Positions 48,526 through 58,800 of a stretch of 64,000 nt of DNA are shown one piece after another. The translations under genes and the position numbers were made by a program. Under the pieces are notes generated by a model, which was not told the DNA's origin, did not search any database, and was given only the letters and a program-made list of their open reading frames with translations. The DNA is taken from positions 4,464,001 to 4,528,000 of the forward strand of contig JACCLO010000004.1 in NCBI GenBank assembly GCA_029448655.1, given 5' to 3'. Origin of the DNA: Wolfiporia cocos (taxonomy: Eukaryota; Basidiomycota; Agaricomycetes; Polyporales; Phaeolaceae). The stretch's first letter is position 1, and each line of letters starts with the position of its first letter.

Positions 48526-49238
48526 TGTTATGGTCATTCTAATTTTTTGAACATTGGCGGAACTCACCACTGGACGAATATGATACAGGGACTTGTTGCG
48601 TAACCAACTCCCCTGGCTACTCGTGACTCTACTGGGCACACCCCCAGTTGTACTAGTGTATAGGGTGTATTTCACCTTTGGCAGATCCAACTCTGCCCCC
48701 ATTTTATGTTTATCACTTGCTAGCTGATAGATGGCGTTCAACCACCATCATCATTCCTATCTATCATTTCGGATATATCACTACATACCTATCAAATGTT
48801 TGGTACCATAGCATAGATAGTATCGGTGACATCTGGGATGAACTCAACCCCTAAAACCTGGCGTAGTATATAAACTCATGTACTTACTGTCGAGGCTCTT
48901 CAGCTCAACCTTGTTGTACAAACAAGAAGTCTTATACTCGTTCTCAAACGTAGGAAACTACACTCAGTATTTCTCACTCGAGCAACCAAATGACCAAGTC
49001 CTCAAAAGTCCACACAGACTTCTCGGACTTAGGCGAGTCTTATATCCTACCAGACTCACACCTGAACAGATTATATCCTCTAACGTGTATTGAATATCAC
49101 ACCGATCTCCTAGGAACTTCACCTAGGACTTGAAGGCATCTAACGAGTATTTGCCTCGCATACGGTGACGTGCCTACGTGTGGAAGAACGATCTATATTC
49201 GTGGCTCGAATATACGAACAGGTATTCAACCCATAACA
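48526..49238 (+). mobile_element. Solo LTR of the chromovirus family (plus orientation)
   Basis: TGTTATGGTC...CCCATAACA, 713 bp, with target duplication GATTA (48521-48525 and 49239-49243). Inserted in the left arm of the inverted-repeat element. Confidence 0.9.
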
Positions 49239-49284
49239 GATTAATCTGCTAGCTGCGGCAGATTAATCTACTGTGACAATAAAA

Positions 49285-49368
49285 TGGTACATCCAGGATT
49301 CAAACCAAGGACCTTAACACGGATGAGAATAAGAGCATCGCAGCATAATTAGCCAACTGAGCCATAGT
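49285..49368 (-). repeat. tRNA-like module, left arm of copy 1
   Basis: On the minus strand TGGCTCAGTTGG (A-box-like) is followed about 50 nt later by GGTTTGAATCC (B-box-like) and a TACCA end. The acceptor stem does not pair, so this is tRNA-derived rather than a tRNA gene. Confidence 0.6.
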
Positions 49369-49676
49369 GACAACAGTTACCATTGACCAATCAAAATATA
49401 TATAACACAATTTTACACACAATTTTCACAAATCATCAAGGCAACTAACTGCTACAACAAGCATAAAAAAATCAATGATAGTGGTAGCTTGATTTACCAT
49501 GCCTGACCTGGAGCAATTCACAATGGGAAAGTTGAATACACTGGAATCACAGGTCTTTAGAGGCAGATTCATTTGTATTTGTGTTATGGAAGATGTTAAA
49601 CTGCGAAAATGAAGTTTACAAAATACTCTATATATTTCTTAAGATTCTAGTTGCACTGTAGCTCAGTGTTACGGGT

Positions 49677-50364
49677 CGTATACCCGTTCGTATATTCGAA
49701 TTGCGAATATAGATCGTTCTTCTGCACGTAGGCGTGTAGCCGTATGCAAGGCAAATACTTGTTAGATGCCTTCAAGTCCTAGGTGGAATTCCTAGGAGAT
49801 CGGTTAATATCCAATACGCGTTAGAGGATATATCGTGTTCAGGTGCAAGTCTTTAATAGAGTATAAGACTCGCCTAAGTCCGAGAAGTCTCTGTGCACTT
49901 CGAGGACTTAGTCGTTCGGTTGCTCGAGCTAGAAATACTGAGCGTAGTTTCCTACGTTTGAGAACGAGTATAAGACTTCTTGTTTGTACAACAAGGTCAA
50001 GCTGAAGAGCCTCGACAGTAAGTACATGAGTTTATATACTACGTTGGGTTTTAGGGGTCAAGTCTGTCCCAGATGTCACCGATACTATCTACGCTATAGT
50101 ACCAAACGTTTGATAGGTATGTAGTGATATATCCGAGATGAATGGCGGTTGAACGCCATCTATCAGCTAATAAACGATGAACGTGAAACGGTGACAGAGT
50201 TGGATCTGCCAACGATGAAACGAGCCCTATAGACTAGTACAACTGGGGGTACGCCCAGTAGAGTAACGAGTAGCCAGGGTAGTTGGTTGTGCAACAAGTC
50301 CCTATATCGTATTCGCCCGGTGGTGAGTTCTGTCGATATTCGAAAAATTAAAATAACCGTAACA
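49677..50364 (-). mobile_element. Solo LTR of the chromovirus family (minus orientation)
   Basis: TGTTACGGGTCG...AACCGTAACA, 688 bp, with target duplication CTCAG (49672-49676 and 50365-50369). The target is within the A-box-like TAGCTCAGTTGG of the right-arm tRNA-like module. Confidence 0.9.
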
Positions 50365-50583
50365 CTCAGTTGGCTAATGTATGCTGCGATGCTGATGTTC
50401 TCATCCGTGCTAAGGTCCTTGGTTTGAATCCTGTATGTACCATTTTATTGTCACAGTAGATTAATCTGCCGCAGCTAGCAGATTAATCTGCGTGCAAACC
50501 AAGCTCGCAACTGCAATTTCTTAAGCGAGGGGCAGTTGGCAGATTAAGATAATTGACTGAGGTCCCTCCAGTCTGAAACCTTG

Positions 50584-50975
50584 TGTCACAGTTTATTCTG
50601 CAACATGAGGTATAGCGCACAGCAATCACATGACCTGTTACATTTAACATAGGGAGCTTAGGTTACCACCGGGCACTTAAGAGTATATAGTATTGTAGCA
50701 TATTATGCAAGCATTTCACAGGACTATTCTGGGCGGTAGATTAGGCACTGCTTTAGGGTAGTCTTTTAGGTAGTGGTGTGCAGCGTTGCATGTACTTAAG
50801 GCTCACAAGTCTGAGGTGTTCTCCTCAGACTTATCAATCTCGACTATGGGGCTTGTCCCTCTTGAACTCCTAACCTCTGCTGTGCGACTATGGCCACTAG
50901 TCTGGGCATGGTTTACCCAGGCCGTACACGACCCCTCAGTATGAGATGCCGACCTCAGGCAGGATTCCGGGGTCA
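50584..50975 (+). mobile_element. Solo LTR, TGTCAC family
   Basis: 392 bp, TGTCACAGTTT...CCGGGGTCA, with target duplication CCTTG (50579-50583 and 50976-50980). Contains a GTCTGAGGTGTTCTCCTCAGAC hairpin region. Lies in the Tnp2 transposase frame, 15 bp from the inverted-repeat element. Confidence 0.85.
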
Positions 50976-52721
50976 CCTTGCTAGCATAGAGCTGTGCGCC
51001 GTCGATAGAAAACATAAGATAGGTATCTTCATCCTTGATATCATCGCGTACTACAGCTTCAAGATAGTCTTTGCCATGGATGCAGTTGCTAATTTTTTCA
51101 AGCTCGCCGTTGGTCCCCTGAAGTGCAGCAAGAACCTGTCTAGTGGCTGTGGCACTGTACTCAGCTGCACGGGACCCCTCTGTCGAGCATCGCATGGCCT
51201 GGATTACAGGAGCAATGGGAATAGTTGTTGATTGCTTCCTCAGAATGAGTCTACGCTTGCATCTTCGTCTTCTTTCCTCATAATGTGGCTTGCCACAACT
51301 TATCCAGTTCACTGTAGATTCTGGTATACACCATGCAGGAATTTACGCAGCAGTCATGGCGTAGTTCAAGAATTCCGGTGAGGTTCTCAATGTAGGACTT
51401 GACTACAGTGTATGTGAGAAGCTCTATATGAGATGGGCAGCATAGCAGTGCAGAGCAGAAGTGGTTGTAAATTTTCTGAGAGCAGTCATCGAGGCCAAGG
51501 TAAATTTCGACAGATAGTAGCTTGACGGGGTCATAAATGTCAAATGGCTGCTGGGGAGAATTTCGGATTCGTCTCAAGATATCTGGGTCCTTGATATCAT
51601 CTTCCAGAAGTGCATTCTGAATTAAATGCTGCATTTTGATGGCGTGGCGAAGCTCTTCCAGAGTGATCATCTGTGGATCTTCTAACTCACAAGGACATTC
51701 ATGCGCCTCGTTGGAACATTCATCGTCCTCCTCAGCAACTCCAACAGGAAGAATACCACTCAAATTTGCATTGAAGTACTCTTCCTCCTCCTGCTCATTG
51801 TCACGGCACATAGCTTCAAGACTTCCAACGTTGGCATATGATTGAGATACACCGTCACCATTATTAGGAACTGGCACGTGATCAAAATCGAAGTCTTGAT
51901 GAACCTCCTCGCTGATGATATTCTGCACAGGGAACTGTGCATATGGTCTCTGATAAATTTGAGGCATACCTGTGTAGAAATATATTCTGTGCTTGGCTGA
52001 TCTGTATCCATCTGGTTCTGGTCCTGAGGTTGACTAGGGCTATTGAAGTTGTTGTCTCCGACTACTTCACTCTCTAGGTTGAGATTGTCCACTTTCTGGC
52101 TGGTCAAAATTATGAAGAGATATATTATATCTTGACTCACTGATTTGATTGGCAACAATGCTGTGACTATGCTCTGGTCCCTGGAAACTGGTATCATTGT
52201 GAAGAGGCTGTCCTACATACACTTGCCACATTGAGATTAATATGTGATGGTGATAATATGAGCTAATTTTTACCTGAGTCTGTTCTTGTACCAGTACTGG
52301 ATGCTTCTGCATTTGTTGTGTCATTTTCTTCAGGCTATACAAAGTGTGTGGTAAGTCGAGATTATTTTAATGTGCGCGCATCACATCTTGGATGTATGCG
52401 CTATTTTAACTCACTCTGAGATCGGTCCTTCTCCTCTTTGTAGGCTTGATGTTTTCAGGTTAATTGATTGATTCTGATAGTGTTTGCTGCTTTCTGTGGC
52501 TGAAGTATGTGCTGTGAGAGACTTTGACATGAGCATTCTTGCAGTATAGCAAACACACACAGTAATATTCCTTTTCCCCATTCGAGTTATGCATATACAA
52601 GGGAGCTCTTGGCATATGTACTCGTGGTTGCAACGAGTTGAATCCAGGATTTTTCAATCAGAGTGTAGCATCTGCTCAAAGTACAGGACAAGCAAATAAT
52701 CTACACATCAGCTCAGTGCAT

Positions 52722-52827
52722 GGCTTTTCGACTTGACATCCACTCCAGGCTTTTTGACTTGACGTCCACTCAAAACTGTTTGACTTGATGTCGACTCACA
52801 GTTTTTCGACTGGATGTCTGCTCGAAA
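52722..52827. repeat. Four degenerate ~26-bp direct repeats
   Basis: Units of the form TTTTTGACTTGACGTCCACTC occur four times in a row, with substitutions. They lie about 100 bp 5' of the Tnp2 start. CACTA-type elements carry short subterminal repeats near their ends, which these could be. Confidence 0.6.
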
Positions 52828-53224
52828 TAGGCTCAGATGCGGATTTTATTGGCGAGGGATATGAATGAGTATGCATTGATATGACAAAAGTCTTGGCATT
52901 GGTGATCGGACCACCTGGACTCTTGGTGTTTAGCTTTCGATAGCTTCTGGTATAAATGAGTATCTTAATTTATTTTCTGCTATTTACTGGTATTTACTGA
53001 TACAATAAGGATATGATGGCTTTTCACTGGGGCTCACCAATGGGCGCCTATATGATACCCCATATGGCAGGCACGCTACTAAGTGCTGCACTGGTGAATG
53101 ATTATTTTAACACCTAATCCCACTATAGATCAGAGGATTCAGGGTACTATTCATCAGGGAATGGTTTGACAAAGGTAAATCTCAAGTTTTGAAGCTATAG
53201 TGACGATGATCTTAGCAGCAGTAG

Positions 53225-53932
53225 TGTTACAGTTATTTTGATTTTTCGAATATCGACAGAACTCACCACTGGGCGAATACGATACAGGGACTTGTTGCGC
53301 AACCAACTCCCCTGGCTACTCGTGACTCTACTGGGCGCATCCTCAGTTGTACTAGTCTATAGGGCGCGTTTCACCTTTGGCAGAACCAACTCTGCCACCG
53401 TTTCATGTTCATCGTTTGTTAGCTGATAGATGGCGTTCAACCGCCATCATTCCTATCTATCGTCTCAGGAATATCACTACATACCTATCAAACGTTTGAT
53501 ACTATAGCGTAGATAGTATCGGTGACATCTGGGACGGACTTGACCCCTGAAACCCAACGTAGTATATAAACTAATGTACCTACTGTCGAGGCTCTTCAGC
53601 TCGACCTTGTTGTATAAACAAGAAGTCTTATACTCGTTCTCAAACATAGGAAACTACGCTCAGTATTTCTCACTCGAGCAACCGAACGACTAAGTCCTCG
53701 AAGTGCACACTGACTTCTTGGACTTAGGTGAGTCTTATATTCTATTCGACTCGCACTTGAACAGATTATATCCTCTAACGCGTATTGGATATTAACCGAT
53801 CTCCTAAGGACTTCACTTAGGACCCGAAGGCATCTAACGAGTATTTGCCTTGCATACGGCAACATGCCTACGTGCAGAAGAACGATCTATATTTGCGACT
53901 CGAATATACGAACGGGTATTCGACCCGTAACA
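53225..53932 (+). repeat. 5' LTR of the chromovirus
   Basis: Contains a TATATAAA box at 53563-53570 that would drive element transcription, and inverted pairs such as TTTGGCAGA/TCTGCC that could fold. The internal region starts GAAGGTCGAGC directly after the LTR; I could not match this to a tRNA primer. Confidence 0.95.
53563..53570 (+). promoter_or_regulatory. TATA box in the chromovirus LTR
   Basis: TATATAAA, kept in the other LTR copies of the window, including diverged ones, which supports a functional role. Confidence 0.65.
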
Positions 53933-53978
53933 GAAGGTCGAGCTTATCACACCCTCACCTACCACGGTGTAAGGGCAC

Positions 53979-55826
53979 ATGATATTTGGACCAGAATTCC
54001 CAGCACGACTGATTGAACTCTTGCCCGAGGACATTCAGGGAGTCTACAGACTCAACCGATACGAGTGGACTGACACCATTGGAGCCTTCCGTAACCGCGG
54101 AGGAATTGTTGTCATTCCAAGAGAAGATAGGGCATCGAAGTGGGTAGAAGTATACCCCTCCACAAGAACGACCGCTTGGGAAATAACGCGTGAAGCGTTC
54201 GAACGATTCGGAGAAATCCCTCCGATGTCAACCGCGACGTTGACCGAAAACGAAACCGAAACCATCAACAGAACCTTCGATGCCGATGGAAATACGAATC
54301 AGCCTTCGGGCGCCACAGGAATGGCAGGAATTGAGCGCATCGGAGATGATGGGAGAAATCCTGGAAACTTTACAGGAACAGATAACAGCCAGACCGGAGG
54401 ACAGGACCCTCCAGGATTTATATCTGCTTTTGCGCAGAGTGGGATTGGGCCTATGGCTGGAGGAACAGACCTCTTTGGAAACCCCCCACAGAACGCACCC
54501 GGAATGGGTAGCGGAGGAAATCCGTCTTGGACTAGCCCAAGCGGAGGAATGGGAACGACAAACCCAGGAACATGGCCTTCAGGCCTATTTGGACGAACCT
54601 CCGCAGGTACAAGCGGAGGAGGACTGGGAGGAGACTTCGGACTCGGAGGAGGGAATGCCCCCCCTCCTGGAGGACTCGGAGGAGGAACCCCCACGAACCC
54701 CGGAGGAGGAAACCCTGGAGGGAACCCAGGGAACCCCGGAGGAAACCCAGGAAACCCGGGTGGAGGATACCCGGGAGGAGGAGGACCCCCAGGCGGGCCC
54801 CCACCACGGAATGCGCCGCAGCCCCAACCTCCGGCGCCGAACCCGTACTACCGACCCCCGATGATAAAGATCAATCCCCCAGACGTATTTGATGGGGAAC
54901 GATCCGACATGCAGAACTTCATAAACCAGTGCAATTCCTGGTTTACGATGTACGAAACGTCATTCCAGAACGACGTTCAGAGAGTGATCTTTATCCTCTC
55001 TTATATTTCGAACAAGGGGAAAACGGGCCAATGGAAACAGAATTATCACCGGGTTTATACGAACCCCCAGACGAAACGATTCTTCCCGCCTAGTCTTGCA
55101 CAGTTTGATGCAGACTTCCAGAAAGCCTTCGGAGCCATCGAAGAAGTACAGAAGGCGCGGAAGAAAATCCTGGACGTAACCCAGGACAGAAAGGACATCG
55201 ATGATTATATCACCGAGTTCAACAACTTGGCCGGGAAGGCCCAGTACGATCGATACAGCGCGGACGGAAACGCGTTACTCATAACCCTCTTCGAAAAAGG
55301 GTTACCCGAACATACGACCCGATACATCATCGGCGTTCGGCCGCTACCAGCGACCATTGATGAATGGCAGTCCGCTGCCTCGTACTATGAAAATACGTAC
55401 AAGATATTCTTGAAACGGGACAAACCGTTTGTCAAGAAAAAGGCTTGGCAAGCCTCGAACCAGAATAACGGACGCAATAGTGCTCCACAGACAACCGCAC
55501 CGAAAGATCCGAATGCGATGGATGTAGATCGAATGACCACCCAGGAAAGGGACGATCACATCAAGAAGGGAAAATGTTTCACCTGCCATCAGCCAGGACA
55601 TATGTCACGAGACTGTCCAAAGAGGCCAAGGAAGCCAGCCCGCCCTAGACGGACTACTCGAAAAACCGAAGAAGAAGAAGCCGAGCAAGAAGCTCGCATT
55701 GAAGAAGTCTCTGAGGAAGAGACTGAATACATCACCGCTAACAGAGCGGTCACAGCAATTAGGGCTCTGAAAGCCAAGAACCCCGAGCTCCTAGCACGGC
55801 TCGTAGAAGAACAGGATTTTGCCTAG
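53979..55826 (+). CDS. gag: Gag polyprotein of the chromovirus
   Basis: Structural protein that forms the virus-like particle and binds the element RNA. 615 residues from an ATG 47 nt after the 5' LTR. Residues ~1-110 are a folded N-terminal part of unknown type, ~150-285 are rich in Gly, Pro and Asn (many GGNPG units), ~295-470 resemble the retrotransposon Gag core (FDGERSDMQNFINQCNSWF), and a single CCHC knuckle CFTCHQPGHMSRDC lies at 533-546. A basic stretch follows, then an acidic tail. The stop TAG at 55824 overlaps the frame leading into pol, with a candidate slippery site just before it. Confidence 0.93.
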   Translation: MIFGPEFPARLIELLPEDIQGVYRLNRYEWTDTIGAFRNRGGIVVIPREDRASKWVEVYPSTRTTAWEITREAFERFGEIPPMSTATLTENETETINRTFDADGNTNQPSGATGMAGIERIGDDGRNPGNFTGTDNSQTGGQDPPGFISAFAQSGIGPMAGGTDLFGNPPQNAPGMGSGGNPSWTSPSGGMGTTNPGTWPSGLFGRTSAGTSGGGLGGDFGLGGGNAPPPGGLGGGTPTNPGGGNPGGNPGNPGGNPGNPGGGYPGGGGPPGGPPPRNAPQPQPPAPNPYYRPPMIKINPPDVFDGERSDMQNFINQCNSWFTMYETSFQNDVQRVIFILSYISNKGKTGQWKQNYHRVYTNPQTKRFFPPSLAQFDADFQKAFGAIEEVQKARKKILDVTQDRKDIDDYITEFNNLAGKAQYDRYSADGNALLITLFEKGLPEHTTRYIIGVRPLPATIDEWQSAASYYENTYKIFLKRDKPFVKKKAWQASNQNNGRNSAPQTTAPKDPNAMDVDRMTTQERDDHIKKGKCFTCHQPGHMSRDCPKRPRKPARPRRTTRKTEEEEAEQEARIEEVSEEETEYITANRAVTAIRALKAKNPELLARLVEEQDFA

Positions 55827-55852
55827 GAGGGAAGCCCACGGTCTTACCCTCC
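55814..55852 (+). promoter_or_regulatory. Candidate -1 ribosomal frameshift signal between gag and pol
   Basis: Heptamer G GAT TTT at 55814-55820 in the gag frame, one sense codon before the stop. Five nucleotides later GGAGGG (55826-55831) can pair with CCCTCC (55847-55852) around a 15-nt loop. Pol lies in the -1 frame, which is open from the slip site through the pol ATG at 55916. The GGATTT-type heptamer is known from the betaretroviral pro-pol junction. Confidence 0.7.
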
Positions 55853-58800
55853 GAGAAAGCAGCGCATGTAATTACCTCGTTCAAGAAGAATCGATCCCTC
55901 TTCATCCCGGTAATCATGACGCTGGCAAAACCCGTGAAGTGCAATGCACTAATCGACTCAGGAGCAATGTCGAACCTGATCCACAGCAGGGTGGTAGAAA
56001 AATACAAGGTGCCCACGCAACCCTTGAAGAACCCGATCATCGTCAAAAATGTGGACGGAACAGAAAACAAAGATGGGCGGATAGACCGAGAAGCTACCAT
56101 ACTACTACGATATTCGAAGACTCAGAAAACGCGAAAAGTCCGATTCCTGGTAGGATCAATCGGAACAGAAAATATGATTCTAGGGTATGGATGGCTAAAA
56201 GACGAAAACCCCACAATCGACTGGAAGGACCAAACAGTCGATGTACGATCGATACTAGGGGCAGAAGAAAAGAAACAGGAAGCCACGATCCGAATGGATA
56301 CGGTGGAGATGGTAGTTGCCCCAGAAGGAAAAATTCCAACAAGGGGGACCCAAGAAGCTGCAGGGTATGACCTTTACGCCGCAGAAGAAACCGAGATTCC
56401 CGCCGGAGGGTGGAAACTCGTCTCCACAGGAGTAAAAATGAAGATCCCGAAGGGATCGTATGGAAGACTGGCCAGACAATCAGGCAACACCCTCAGACAC
56501 GGATTGGTAGTACAAGCCGGAATCATAGACTCGGACTACCGAGGAGACGTCGGAGCCATCGTCTTCAACTACTCAGACAAAGCACATAGAATCATCCCGG
56601 GCATGCGAATAGCCCAGATAATTTTCGAACGGCACCTCACCCCCGACATCTTAGAGGTCGAAGACCTAGATGAAACAGAACGAGGGGAGAAAGGGTTCGG
56701 ATCCACGGACCAGCCAGAAGAAACAGCGCAGCGGCTCTATACTCCCGAAGAGTACGAAGCGATCCGACGCTTCGCAAAAGATAACCCTAGGATCATAGGA
56801 AAGAAAGGGGAGACGCGAAAGAAGTTCCGAACAAAGATACAAATCATCAACGCTGTCAGGAAAGCGCTGACGAAATCCCAAGAATTCACACAAAAAAACC
56901 CCGAACCAGAACAAACAATTGAGGAGATGGTCCCGAAACACCTACTGGACTTCGCCAAGGTGTTCAGTAAGGAGTCCGCAGCAGCGTTCCCCCCGTTGAG
57001 ACCATGGGACCACGCAATCGAATTAAAACCCGATTTCGTGCCGAAAGACTGCAAAGTCTATGCACTCTCGCCTAAAGAGCAACAGGCGCTGGACGAATTC
57101 CTAAAAGAAAACTTGGCCAAGGGATTCATAGTCCCTTCAAAATCCCCGATGGCATCACCATTCTTTTTCGTCCCAAAGAAAGACAGCGGCCTACAACCCT
57201 GCCAAGATTATCGGTATCTGAACGAAGGGACGATAAAGAACGTCTATCCCTTGCCACTGATCTCAGAACTCCTGGAAAAGCTAAAAGGAGCAAAGATCTT
57301 CACAAAAATGGACCTTAGAGCGGGATACAACAACGTGCGAATCAAAAAAGGAGACGAATGGAAAGCGGCCTTCAAAACAAACCGAGGGTTGTACGAGCCC
57401 ACGGTTATGTTTTTTGGGTTGTGCAATGCACCCGGGACCTTTCAGGCAATGATGAACGAAATCCTGAAAGAAGAAATCCTCGAAGGATGGGTGCTTGTTT
57501 ATATGGACGACATCCTCATTTTCTCAGAAGATGAGAAAACACACAAGGAACGGGAGCGACGAATTCTCCAAAGACTGGTGGATAACCACCTCTTTGTGAA
57601 ACCTGAAAAATGCGCCTTTGGCGTCGACAGAGTCGAATTTCTGGGACTAGTCATCACCCCAGGAAACATTCAGATGGACCCAGCGAAACTCAATGGGATT
57701 AAAGAATGGCCAACCCCCCGAAACCTCAAAGAAGTCAGGTCCTTCCTAGGATTCGCGAACTTCTATCGAAAATTTATCGATCATTACTCGACGCACGCCC
57801 GACCCCTAGTAGACCTCACAAAAACGGTCACAGGAACAGGGTTCCAGTGGACGGACAAAGAACAGAGAGCGTTCGACTTCATGAAGCAGGCATTCACGAC
57901 GGCGCCCGCGCTAGGAACACCAGACAAGGAGAAACCATTCATCCTCGAAACAGATGCATCTCAGTTTGCCACAGGAGCAGTGCTGAAACAAACAGATGAA
58001 ACAGGGCGTGAACGGCCAGTGGGATATCTCTCACAATCCCTGACATCAACAGAACGGAACTACGAAATCTACGATCGCGAACTACTCGGAATAGTCCGAG
58101 CACTAGAAGAATGGCGGCACCTATTGGAAGGAACACCGCATCGGATCTTGATCCGAAGCGATCATCAGAACCTGACGTACTGGAGAAGCGCACAGCGCCT
58201 AAATCGGCGACAAGCGAGATGGCATCTATTCCTTTCGCAATTCGACCTGAAATTACAGCACGTCCCCGGAAGGAAACTAGTCATGGCCGACACGCTTTCC
58301 AGGTTGTACCACCTGGACGAAAGCAACGAAGACAACGAGGGAATCACCATGATTCCAGACGAACTCGTCGTCCACGCAATCCAGATCCCGATCATTGATC
58401 GAATCAAGAATGCCAACGATCGAGATGAATCTGCGGAACAGGCGATCCGTGCTCTAGGGGGCACAGGCGAATTCCCCGTGAGAACCACCGCAGATGAATG
58501 GCAACAAACGGATGGGATACTGCTCTACAGAGGCAGGATGTACGTGCCAAGGGACGAGGGCCTTCGACGGGACGTCATCTCAAAATACCACGACACGATC
58601 CCGGCCGGACACCCTGGGATCTGGGGCACAACAGTACAGGTTACGACCCACTTTTGGTGGCCTGACATGAGAACAATGATAGCGGAATACATCCGGGGCT
58701 GTGCAATCTGTCAACAGATGAAACCTGATAGGAATCCGCTGAAACCCCCTTTGCAACCAATACCGACACGGGAAGACGCCCTCCCCTTCTCACAGTGCTC

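Larger units (their letters stand above)
48441..50568. mobile_element. Inverted-repeat tRNA-related element, copy 1 (with two LTRs inside)
   Basis: Ends GTAGAGTTTCAATCAAC and its counterpart ...GACTGAGGTCCCTC are flanked by CAGTCTG (48434-48440 and 50569-50575). About 717 bp remain without the two chromovirus LTRs. Each arm (about 200 bp) has GCAGATTAATCTGC palindromes and a tRNA-like module. Closely similar to the 62080-62784 copy. A target repeat of 7 bp does not fit LTR elements and suggests a DNA-transposon route; no transposase is encoded. Confidence 0.82.
44888..52615 (-). pseudogene. Tnp2-type (CACTA/Plavaka) transposase carrying five insertions
   Basis: Minus-strand transposase read from 52615. 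An N-terminal C-x-C zinc motif (YYCVCLLYCKN) is followed by acidic sequence, DIYDPVKLLSVEIYLGLDD, CGKPHYEERRRR, then LMFSIDGAQLY joined to DCWMLIWVLLDYAPD, PGGFIPGPSKLKNVDSFL, TADGPGMTYLNG, GAQGCRLYCPLKG, LVRGVRLMYQRE, RIHFVQQSLH, ARNVK and, after a GT-AG intron, GEVQYFF and VTSIMLVVGMLPHP, ending at 44888. This order is that of agaricomycete Tnp2 transposases. Five elements interrupt it (45348-46279, 46320-46492, 46713-47197, 48441-50568, 50584-50975); ignoring each with one target copy restores the same frame at every junction. A TGA replaces an expected Trp at 48255-48253 and a frame change lies near 51285, so the gene was also decaying by point mutation. Confidence 0.85.

Noticed and set aside
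48526..50364. LTRs at 48526 and 49677 as one element
   Set aside because: They are inverted relative to each other and each has its own target duplication (GATTA and CTCAG).
54280..54864. Open frames in alternative registers of the gag Gly/Pro region
   Set aside because: Repeated GGA/CCC-type codons keep all frames open; composition is only sensible in the gag frame.
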